Positions 50,001 to 58,522 of a stretch of DNA of 64,000 nt are shown piece by piece. The stretch covers positions 434,001 through 498,000 of the forward strand of contig BSDZ01000022.1 of assembly GCA_030268105.1 (NCBI GenBank), given 5' to 3'. This stretch comes from Volvox africanus. Its lineage: Eukaryota; Chlorophyta; Chlorophyceae; Chlamydomonadales; Volvocaceae. Made by a program: the position numbers and the translations under genes. The notes under the pieces are model-generated. The model saw only the letters and a program-made list of their open reading frames with translations, had not been told where the DNA came from and did not search any database. Each line of letters opens with the position of its first letter. Within the stretch, counting starts at the first letter, position 1.

Positions 50001-52604
50001 CTTTTGTGGAAGGACATGTTTGGAATCATTTGAGGCAAGGTACGTTCACTAAAAACACATACCAGCCGTCTGTATGTGCATTTCCTTGCATTCGCTACTC
50101 CCTCTTTCTCTCGTTATCCCTCAATCATGCATATATATACATATATATATATTTATATATATATATTTATTTATATGCATATATTCTGAGTTCATGCCCT
50201 GGCCTGAACTTACGCATGCATGGCTGGCGACGTGCTTCAGAAGCGCCCAGTAGAGGAGGAGGAGGAGGCTGCTACCACTTCGCGGAAGAAGCAGAAGACG
50301 ACCTCCGGGAACAAAGTGAGGCAGGCGGGATGTGAATTATTGTTTAGGTGTGCTAGATAGCTCGAGTCTGTTCAGAAGGGGAAGCAAGACACATGCTATA
50401 TACCCACCATGCCTGGCAACTACAGGCTGCGGGCTAATTAGGTATGACAGGCCAGCCATACCTAGTTATGCTTAATTAGACTTAGTCAGACTTAATTAGC
50501 CCTTATCCCAGCCAATAGTTGGCAGGGCTATAGAATGTGAAGACGATGTTAAGAACCCTTAAAACTCTAAACCCTCCGGGGTTGTGATAGGGGCATATGG
50601 CTGGGGGGCAGGGTCGGTGAGCGTCAAACAGGTGGCGTAGTATCTTGGGGTGTTGACAGGTAGTGTCCAGTATGGACCGTGTATGCTCATCTTCTGATCG
50701 GGCCTTTGGTTAGGCGGACACAACAGCGATACAACAGGTGGCCAGGGCGCAAAACTAGGGTGAAGGCCCCCAGTCTCCATAGTTCCCTGGATGAAGTGTC
50801 CATACTTCCCCTGCATGTGTATGTGTATAAAGACAAAGAGCCTTATTTGTTAAACCCATTGTTTTAGACCATGGGTCAGTGGATAGTCCTTGAGACCGGG
50901 CGCCTTCTAGTCATTCTATGAAAGAGTGGTTGGCAGGGCTTGTGTGGGCACGGCAGTGCAGAACTGAAGCTGTCGGTAGAGCAGGCATGCCTTACTGCAG
51001 CATCACATCTATCAACTTCCATTCGTCAATTTGTTCATTCCTACGGCTCGACTGACGGTGTCTGGGGAAAGGACTCCTCCGGGGGAGGGGTACCTGTGAA
51101 AGGTGTGTGTGTACTTCAGTCGTGTATATATGGCGTTGTCCTGTTGTATATCCCGTCTTCAGTATGTGTTGTATCATAGCGTAAGACATCATTATGGTAA
51201 TGAGAATCTGATAGATGTGCTTCCAGTCTATCTGCCTATATCAGCTTGCCTGCTGTGCGTCTCCCACAACCGTCTGTTGTCACTGACAGGGAAACTCCAA
51301 GGAGGTCCAAAACGACAAGGCGAAGGTTGGCAATGATGGGGTCGAGGTACGTCGTGTGTATGTGTTGCTTGGCTCTTCATTGGCTCCTGTATGCCATATA
51401 TATAGGAATGAATTTAGGATTATCAATTCCGTATTCACTACCAGTCCTCCTGATTCATGATGCTTCTTCATTCTTCCTTTATTATATCTCGTAAAATAAA
51501 AGGACCTAAACTTTGTTTTATTGGCCCTCCTGGGGTAGGTAAGACATCTTTGCTGAAGAAATCGATTGCTAAAGCCTAAAATCTTCATAATACCATTCTT
51601 GAAATTGATGGATATATAAAATCCAAGCCTTCCTACTAGTTTATGTCGTTTGGTACAACCAAAGAACATAAACTGAGTCATTGAAATCTTTTTTCCCAAG
51701 AAAATTTAAAGTCTTACTAGTTATACCTGAAGTAAAAAGATGCATGTACTGTACTTTCCGAACCAAATGGATTAACTGCATCACTACTCGTCCTTATAGT
51801 AATCTAATGGTTGGTGTACCGCCTTAAGGGAACAGATATACTAAATTTTCCACCAAATAGGACTTTTACAAGTACATATTAGGTTTAGCTTGACTTTCGT
51901 AAAAATGTTATAATATAATTCCCAATAAAATCTGTGGATTTTACCTCCAAGAAAGCAATTGGAACAGCAAATGTGAGCAAGTATACATAGGAGCCAAAAC
52001 GGATAATCCAATAATGTTTCCTGAGCCGGGGATATCCTTTAAGGGGTTGTCTAGGAATTCTTGCTCATGTCTTTGGCAATGGTGTGTCTATAAGACATTT
52101 ATGCTGTTGGGGATCCTAGGGTTTGGTTGGTGGGGAAGTAGTTCAGGGGTCAAAGCGACACTGGGCCTTTGACATGGGTCTGGAAGGCTAGTGGATGAGG
52201 TTCGCTTGCCTGCCTGGCTGCCCCCTGTACTTTCACCTTACATTGTAGGTAGATCAGATGACAGACGCTGATGCTGACATGAGGAATCCTTTTCGCTCAC
52301 TGTGCATGTATTCTCCGCTTTGCCTGTGTCATTACAGAAGAAGGAGAAAAAGGAGAAGAAGAAGGAGAAAAAGGAGAAGAAGGAGAAAAAGGAGGAGAAG
52401 GAGAAAAAGGAGGAGAAGGAAATTGAGACCAACAAGACGTCTGCGGCACAAACACAGATCAGAGAGGTAATTGTGGAGAAGCGGAGAGCGGTTGAGCCAA
52501 AGGTGGACAAGACCAAGGCAGCACTTGAACTGAAGGCAGATACTGGGGTGAAGGAGAAGATCCCAACCACAATCAAGAAGAAGAGCAAGGAGGCTGCCAC
52601 GTAG
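47018..52604 (+). CDS. HMG-box-like basic nuclear protein
   Basis: Six exons (47018-47434, 47607-47799, 49384-49532, 50241-50315, 51290-51346, 52338-52604) sum to 1158 nt, or 385 residues, in phase. Residues 1-80 are a separate alpha-helical region ([20 protein letters not shown]). Residues 83 to about 165 resemble a diverged HMG box: [20 protein letters not shown], then [18 protein letters not shown] and, across intron 1, [19 protein letters not shown], matching the box order K-x-x-SAYN-x-F, G-x-x-W-x-x-L/I-P-x-x-EK. The aromatic Trp of helix 2 is Phe/Tyr here, hence diverged. A short nuclear-signal-like segment [11 protein letters not shown] is in exon 4, and exon 6 opens with a ~33-residue Lys/Glu tract and ends [18 protein letters not shown] proteins bend DNA or bind chromatin; that role is inferred. 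Introns 2, 4 and 5 carry R1, M1, R3 and a Lon-like fragment. Confidence 0.75.
48053..48341 (+). repeat. Dispersed hairpin repeat R1, copy C
   Basis: Matches copy B over almost its whole length, from GACTGTCAAACGATGTGAA through ATATATCTGCACTGTGCA, CTATCCCACGGTTC, ATCCTGCAAATCGTTTGACA, CAGCAGCAGAGAGCCGTACC to CCGTGAGATAACTA. It is in intron 2 of the HMG-like gene. The left stem arm is diverged, so the hairpin is weaker than in copy B. Confidence 0.8.
48637..48757 (+). mobile_element. M1 miniature element, copy in HMG-like gene intron 2
   Basis: Begins CCCTTGCCAACTACGGGCCGG, continues GACTAATTGGGTCTGACAGG and ends near CCCAGCATGCAATAGTCGGT. The right arm has diverged more than in the copy at 22239. 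Confidence 0.7.
50138..50186. repeat. (AT)n simple repeat
   Basis: ATATATATACATATATATATATT-type tract in intron 3 of the HMG-like gene, just upstream of exon 4. Confidence 0.8.
50411..50528 (+). mobile_element. M1 miniature element, copy in HMG-like gene intron 4
   Basis: Left arm GCCTGGCAACTACAGGCTG with GGGCTAATTAGGTATGACAG; right arm CTTAATTAGCCC, then CCCAGCCAATAGTTGGCAGG. The arms pair over about 30 bases with few mismatches. Confidence 0.8.
50660..50745 (+). repeat. Dispersed repeat R3, copy 2
   Basis: Contains CATCTTCTGATCGGGCCTTT, GGCGGACACAACAGCGATAC, matching 18945-19045 and 52766-52850. It lies in intron 4 of the HMG-like gene. Confidence 0.55.
51460..51577 (+). pseudogene. Lon-like ATPase P-loop fragment in an AT-rich island
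   Basis: Inside intron 5 of the HMG-like gene, one frame reads [20 protein letters not shown] and KKSIAKA followed by a stop. The pattern [23 protein letters not shown] is characteristic of the Walker A region of Lon-family AAA+ proteases rather than of AAA+ proteins in general. The surrounding 51470-51970 is much richer in A/T than the exons nearby, and all frames are broken by stops, so it is a dead fragment. Its origin (organelle-type, bacterial or viral Lon) cannot be told here. Confidence 0.5.
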
Positions 52605-52680
52605 CAGTGGAAAGAGTGCCAGCTTGTCAAGAGTTGGTGTGTGGTTGCATTTCACGTGGAAAATTTCTAAGGGGTGGTGT

Positions 52681-52685
52681 TGTAA
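52681..52685 (+). terminator. Candidate polyadenylation signal TGTAA for the HMG-like gene
   Basis: TGTAA 77 bases after the stop codon, a normal spacing for volvocine genes. Confidence 0.4.
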
Positions 52686-52765
52686 AGTCACTAGATATCC
52701 TGCAAGCAACCTTTCAGTGCATTCATGTATGGGTACCCACTGGTGTCTGCAGTGTCCTGGGGTAT

Positions 52766-52850
52766 CTAAGGCTAATATCCAGGATACTGGACATCTTCTG
52801 ATCGGGCCTAAACTGTTTGGCGAATGTTTACACAGAGATATAACATGCTC
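52766..52850 (+). repeat. Dispersed repeat R3, copy 3
   Basis: GGCTAATATCCAGGATACTG, GACATCTTCTGATCGGGCCT, then TTTGGCGAATGTTTACACAG, collinear with the copies at 18945 and 50660. Confidence 0.55.
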
Positions 52851-54410
52851 CGACCCGCCTATACACATGTGTATGTGTACGTTTGATGCATATCCGACTA
52901 TTGGGATATGTTGTCAGGAAATGAACTTTTCGAATACCTAAGGAATTGTATTACGCTGTATATCCCACCCAGGTAACCAACACCAAATTATCAGGGTGAT
53001 GAGATAGTGGGCATCCCCTGTTTTGTGAATCATGTAGGATGTGATTAGAGTGGCTTGTAAGCTATCCGGGTGCAGAGTTGATTGCGCAGCTAAAGTCTTC
53101 TGAATGCTGGAAGCATCAAATCGACTTTTTGCTGATGAAGGGATGAGTGGGTCCTATCAGGGAGCAGCAGTAGGGCGCCACCCAGGTTGATGGGCCGCTC
53201 ATGCAGGAGGAAGACCAATCACCATGTAAACCTGACACTAAAATAGTTTATATTTACATAATTCGTTATCAAGTTTGTGATATACGATATCTCCCAAACA
53301 TTGCATGCAGAGGCCATTCATGGCGGGTAATCTGTGCCTTGTTTCTGTTAATTTCGGGTTTTCTGCCTCAGTACATCTGCCTCAGTACAATTGTAAAACG
53401 TGATAAGTGGTGGCAGCGATGCTTCACATTGGTGCCCGAACCAAACCCTGTGCCGCTCCATTAATTGCTTTTGCGACTTAGCCTGAAATCCCCAACCAAG
53501 TGACTCCTGGCTGCAGGTGGCATAACATCCAATAAGGGCCGTATTTACAGCTGGATCATGGGGGGTCAGGATCTGCTCGCAATGAGCATTTCCTGACTTA
53601 CTGGGTGCTAATCTAGGTCTTTCTTTTGGTATATAAGTAAATTATTACGTGTAGTCCCGGCAAAGTTTCATGTAAACCAGGGCTATGTATCCCCTAAGAT
53701 GGCCCTGGTGGCCATGATTAGGGTGCCATGATTGCTTATCATTGTTCGCATGGGTGTGGATGAGGGTGGCGGCTCGGTAGTGGGGATTGATTGTATTGCT
53801 GATGCGGTGGTTGATGGCTGGGGTAATGGAGCCGGAGACAGTCAAGTTAGTATGGCCGGTGGTGGTGGCAGCTGCGGTAGGCAGTGATGGCAGTGACGGT
53901 GGGGGGGGATTGGAGGCCGAGGCAGGGATAGGTGGTGAGGGCGGTGGTAGCTGGCATGGGTGGAGGCGGGGATTGCAGTAGTAGGGATGGTGGAGGTGGT
54001 CGTGGCTGCAATGGACGCCGGGGGTGAATGGGGGGTGTTGGGGTTTGCATTTGGGTCGATGCGCACTATTTGTCAACATTTGTAATAAAGAAATAGAAAT
54101 GGTATTTGTAGCCTTCTGGCTTTTCCTTGGCTCATGAGGGATCATGAGACGTGAGGACAGATGAACGTGAAATACTGCGTCACAACAGGGCGAATAGCAA
54201 TGGCGTGACACCCCACTCCCAAAGCCTTCTCATTCTGAGAAGCCTACACTTCTGCAGCTCCATCTCATCAAGCCACAGGGTTGAACAGTTTTCCCCTTTG
54301 AAGATATCTAAACAGCACTAAAATAGACGTGCCTTGCATTGACTCTTTTTTGCCAAACAGCTAAGACACCAATTTATCGAGGACCGATCGAAACTTCACA
54401 ACGGGTCCCC

Positions 54411-57400
54411 TCATAGAAGCACAGTGTCTCGGCCCAGCCAGTGGTAAGGTCTAACAACCCCCGCATCCTTACCCGGCTGCCCTGAGATCTGATGTCCCTG
54501 ATTGACACCATCACCCCTATCATCCACCCCCTTGCTGCCATGGCCGCCCTCTTCACTACCACCTCTCCTTGCCTCCCCCTCATGCTTATCCCCAGCCGCG
54601 GCACCAAAATGAGACTTCACCGTTCCTACCCTAACACTGACAACTGGCCCCTCGGCTTCATCTGCAACGGTTGCCTCCTCGCCCTCCTCGCCCTCCTCGT
54701 CCTCCTCGTCCTCCTCGTCCTTAGCCCCTCTCTCTTGCGCTACCAACACGCTGATGGACGACGCCTTTGTTCCGACGAATGCCGCCGCCTCCGAGCACAC
54801 CTGTTGCTCCACCATGGAGAGCAGGCTCGTGGAGGCCACATGGGCGCGCAGCTGGAGGGGCAGGTCAGGCATGTTCAGGAAGAACAAGAGAGGGGGCGGA
54901 ACCGGGGGAGGAGGGAGTGGAGAGCCGGGCACCGGCGGTGATGGTGGCGTGCCGCCACTACTGCCATTACCAGGGGCACCGCTTCCATCACCCTCATCCC
55001 ACAGCCGACTCAGCTCCCTTCGCAGGACCTCCCTCACCCGAGGGTGGGACATCACAAAGACCGGTGCAGCCTGTGATATAGGACCAGCAGCCGGTCCTAT
55101 ATCCGCACCCGCCGCGTCCAGGGTTGAGCCAGGGGACGACGACAGCGCCCAAGTGCCATTGGGAGACCAAACTTTGCCAACGGCGGCATCAGCTGCGATT
55201 CGGACCTCTAACAGCTGGCGAAGCAAGGGCACCATTTTGAGAAGAAGCCTAGGGTTGCTGCACACCTGCGCCGCGCAGCAACATGGAAACCCATAGATAC
55301 GACAAAACTGTAAAAATCGCGAACGAATAATACTAACCCAAATCACATTTCACCTAGCCTGACGATCTGGTTACTTTGCACGTATTAAAAGCGCAATAAC
55401 ATTTACAAGAAGGGCATCTGAGGAAGATCGTATGGATCCCAACACCAGCACTTCGGGGGAACGGGGAGAAATGGGGGAAGACGCATGTGGCATGTGGCAT
55501 GTGGCATGTGGCATATGTGGCATGTGGAATGACCACCACTGCTGGATGATGAAACGGCAGTAGGACGAGAAGGATCTGACGTTCGCTCTCTGAGACCCGT
55601 GGGGCAGCTCTCCCTTTTGGCCTTTCAAGCAGCAGGGATTAGTGGCGTGGTCCGGCGGACGATTAGTAATGGCGTTCCTGCCTATCATACGCACGCAAGA
55701 CGCACCCCACATACCACATACCGGGCTCGCAGTATCCAAATCAAAAGTGCTCATGTTGGCAAAATGATCTAGGCAGGAATCCGGGTACGGCCGCACGTGC
55801 AGCGCAATATAGTACGGCATGCTGGTGGTGATATTGCCCCCAGGACCATCTCCACTGGTGCCCTCTTCGGCAGCGGCCCCAACCTCCCCTCGGAGGCGGA
55901 GCTGCCTCTGCTCCTCCCCCTCCTGCATCTTTGCAAGCGCTCTGGCGACGAAGCTCCGTGCCGTGGAGGTGATGAGAGGGGACTTCTTCATGTGCAGGGA
56001 GACCTGCAGAGGGGCGGGCGAAGGGGAAGGACAAGTCAGGAACCAGGACGCGGAGGGCGAAGAGGGAGACTGGATCTGGAAGAAACGTCCACTGGATGCT
56101 GGTGGTGGATGCTGAGCCGCCTACCTACCGGAAAATTTTCATTGGTTTCGGAGCAGTCAATATCCCTAGGGACTGGGTGAAAGGATGAGGTTGCCCCGAA
56201 ATACAGTCAGGGGAAGGTAGGGACTGCTGCCAGGTGGCAGTGGCAGTGGATATAACTCCCCTAAAACCCTAGCACCCTTCTATCCCCCCGCCACACATAA
56301 ATTTTCTATCTTCCCCATTTCCTCGTGACCTCCGCATACCTGATGGTACGACCGACTACATGGGCTGCTATCCCACTTGAAGCCGCGATATGAGCTGCGA
56401 CCTGCGGGTACGACACGTCGATAACTGTACAGCGCCACCCAGCGGTGGCCTGCCGCTGCTCGAGACAGCCAGGATAGACCTCCGGTATTGCAACTGTCGG
56501 AGGGTGCGGTTTGGGGAGGTTGCGGCAGGTTGCGGGAGGTTGCGGGAGGTTGAGGGAGGTTGCGGGAGGTTGAGGGAGGTTGAGGGAGGTTGAGGGAGGT
56601 TGCGGGAGGTTGCGGGAGGTTGCGGGAGGTTGCGGGAGGTTGCGGGAGGTGGGGGAGGTTGCGGGAGGTTGCGGGAGGTTGAGGGAGGTTGCGGGAGGTT
56701 GCGGGAGGTTGCGGGAGGTGGGGGAGGTGGGGGAGGTGGGGGGAGGCTTGCCTGCAACAAGTGCGGACGGATCGAAAAGATGTGTGGAGGGAGCGGTCCG
56801 CCACATCCTGCTTGACCGCATATGTGCAATGTGAACACGTAAAAGGCGCTCCTTTTGGTGCCCTGAGCCGGGTATGTTGTTCCCTCCCGGCCCCCCTCCC
56901 CCGCCTGTTGAGGTTTGGGATGCACACGGCGCACAGCAACAGTCCCTCCGCAGTATGGCGACCATCGCACACAAACACACAAACACACAAACACACAAAC
57001 ACACAAACACACAAACACACAAACACACAAACACACAAACACAAACTACTGCTACGTTCCGCACCTGAACCCATAATTTCGCACAATTCGGACGCCCTGT
57101 GCATCCAGCAGCTCCGCCTGGTGGGCCTTGTCCAGTGTTGACTCTAATCCCGACGTGGGGCTGACAGACAGCAATACGTCGACACGACCGCTCTGAAACC
57201 AGCCGTACTGCCGTACGGCTTCCTCTCGATTGATGACGCGCACCAGCGGCGCCAATGCCTTCCTGCCACGCACATACACAGACACACAGACACAGACACA
57301 CACACACACACACACAGACGAACACATATGACGGGGGGCGCTCCGAAGGTTGAAGGGACGCCGCCAGCAACGAATTGGCGTAGCGGTTTCAACCCACACA

Positions 57401-58522
57401 GCTAACCCCCACTCAGAGCAAGGCCATTATAAGTTTTGGAAAGAAGTTCTCGTCGTGGAAGATTCAGTGCCCCATCAGCGCCCAGATTCAACGGATAGCG
57501 CTGGGTCGTTTCTGCGCTCCCTCCTACGCACACCCGCCCTCGGTGAGTGGTGAGTGCACAAACGACCCAAGGGCGACGCCAAGGAAGGAGAGGGGCCGGG
57601 CGAATAAGCGAGGCCTGGTACTGCTGTTGAGAGGTACACAAAATACCAGCCGTAACAGTGTAGAGCGGCAGAGCTCGGCTCGGGGACATTCCATGATGGT
57701 CAGCTCGACCCTCCAGTCCCTTTCCCCCCTCCCGCGTCCGTGCAGATCGGTTTGACAGCGCATCCGCCCAAAGGGATGGAAACGTGCCCGCCCCCACCCC
57801 CGCCCCCGCGACTGGGCCGGGACTCAGCCAGCCCGGAGAAAATTAAATTACTTTCCGAAATCTCGTTCCTGAGCCCCACACGCAGCTGGGCGCTACGTTG
57901 AGCGGGGTCGGCTATAGCTGTGGTTTGAGACGCGTCCAACAAGGCGCGTGCAACAAGGCACAATGGGCCTTTAGAAATCAGCCCGCGTGCCAGCTACGAC
58001 CCGGCCCACGGGCTCGTCGCCCGCGTCTTTCCTTTCGCAGTTACTGCAGCTGTGGACTTTGGTTCGTTTGCCCGTCTCCCTGCCGCACCCCCGTCCCTCT
58101 CCCTTATGAACCCCCGGGGAACCCCACCTGTCAAACACCGTGTCGAAGGGAATGACGGAGGAAGCATTCAGACGCAACTGGTGCTGATGCTGGTGCTGAT
58201 GAGAGCTCTCCCCAGCGCTGCCCGTTCGCTCCGAAACCACATCCCCAGCGGCATCCAGCTCCAGTAAACCTCGATTCGCTTTACCTCCGGGCATGAGACT
58301 TAGCCCCGCTGCCGCAGCCAGCTCAGAACTGTGGGGCCAGAAGCCCAGCGCGACCACCGTCCAGTTGAGTACCGCGGCCAGCGCCAGGGCTTCCTTCAGC
58401 GCTAAGATCTGGTTGCTTAATCCAAATGGTAGCAAGGGAATGAGGAAGGGACCGATGGAGGGACTGCTGTCATGGACGTATGCATTTTGTCTGTTCACTG
58501 GTTGCGACGCGTTTGTTGTCAA
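54411..58522 (-). CDS. GDP-fucose protein O-fucosyltransferase family protein
   Basis: Minus-strand gene with several exons. An exon ending near 58130 carries FGLSNQILALKEALALAAVL, NWTVVALGFWPHSSE and SSVIPFDTVFDR, the family N-terminal GDP-fucose site with G-x-x-NQ. An exon at about 57265-57060 carries LVRVINREEAVRQYGWFQSG. The exon 56003-55722 carries YYIALHVRPYPDSCLDHF, the H-x-R-P-x-x-D-type motif. The last exon, 55265-54411, carries APVFVMSHPRVREVLRREL and LLSMVEQQVCSEAAAFVGT-KASSIS, the family C-terminal S/E-x-x-x-C-x-x-A-x-x-F-x-GT pattern. These enzymes move fucose from GDP-fucose to Ser/Thr of secreted proteins in the ER or Golgi. The last exon also carries a Pro/Gly insert and an acidic tail (DEEDEEDEEGEEGEE). 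Exons between 58130 and 57265, and between 57060 and 56003, are not settled. The true start may lie upstream, near 62062. Confidence 0.65.
55487..55529. repeat. (CATGTGG)n short tandem repeat
   Basis: About six 7-base CATGTGG units in an intron of the O-fucosyltransferase gene. Confidence 0.75.
56512..56748 (+). repeat. 10-base G-rich minisatellite (TTGCGGGAGG)n
   Basis: About 22 units of TTGCGGGAGG with TTGAGGGAGG and GGGGGAGG variants, inside an intron of the O-fucosyltransferase gene. The plus strand is strongly G-rich with repeated GGG and GG runs. Confidence 0.9.
56968..57046. repeat. (ACACAAAC)n tandem repeat
   Basis: About ten 8-base units of ACACAAAC within the same intron as the G-rich minisatellite, close to the preceding exon's donor. 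Confidence 0.9.
57276..57317. repeat. (CA)n microsatellite beside a splice acceptor
   Basis: CACAGACACAGACACACACACACACA-type tract. On the transcribed minus strand it is TG-rich and lies immediately before the CAG acceptor of the 57265 exon. Confidence 0.8.

Larger units (their letters stand above)
52605..54410. other. Convergent intergenic region
   Basis: Between the HMG-like gene (plus) and the glycosyltransferase gene (minus). It holds an R3 copy (about 52766-52850) and a GGTGG-rich tract at 53770-54040. A long minus-strand open region across that tract is proline/histidine-rich by composition and I take it as non-coding. A sequence TTGGTGCCCGAACC at 53430 resembles a retroelement primer-binding site but has no element around it. 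Confidence 0.4.

Noticed and set aside
53423..53440. TTGGTGCCCGAACC as a retroelement primer-binding site
   Set aside because: It resembles the TGGCGCCCGAAC type, but no LTR end abuts it and no pol frame follows.
53645..54211. 188-codon Pro/His-rich minus-strand frame
   Set aside because: Composition follows a GGTGG-type tract on the plus strand; no motif, start context or splice support.
56280..57370. Long overlapping minus-strand frames made of Leu-Pro-Gln/Asn and Cys-Val repeats
   Set aside because: They are translations of the G-rich minisatellite and the ACACAAAC array, which lie in an intron; only the flanking pieces are coding.
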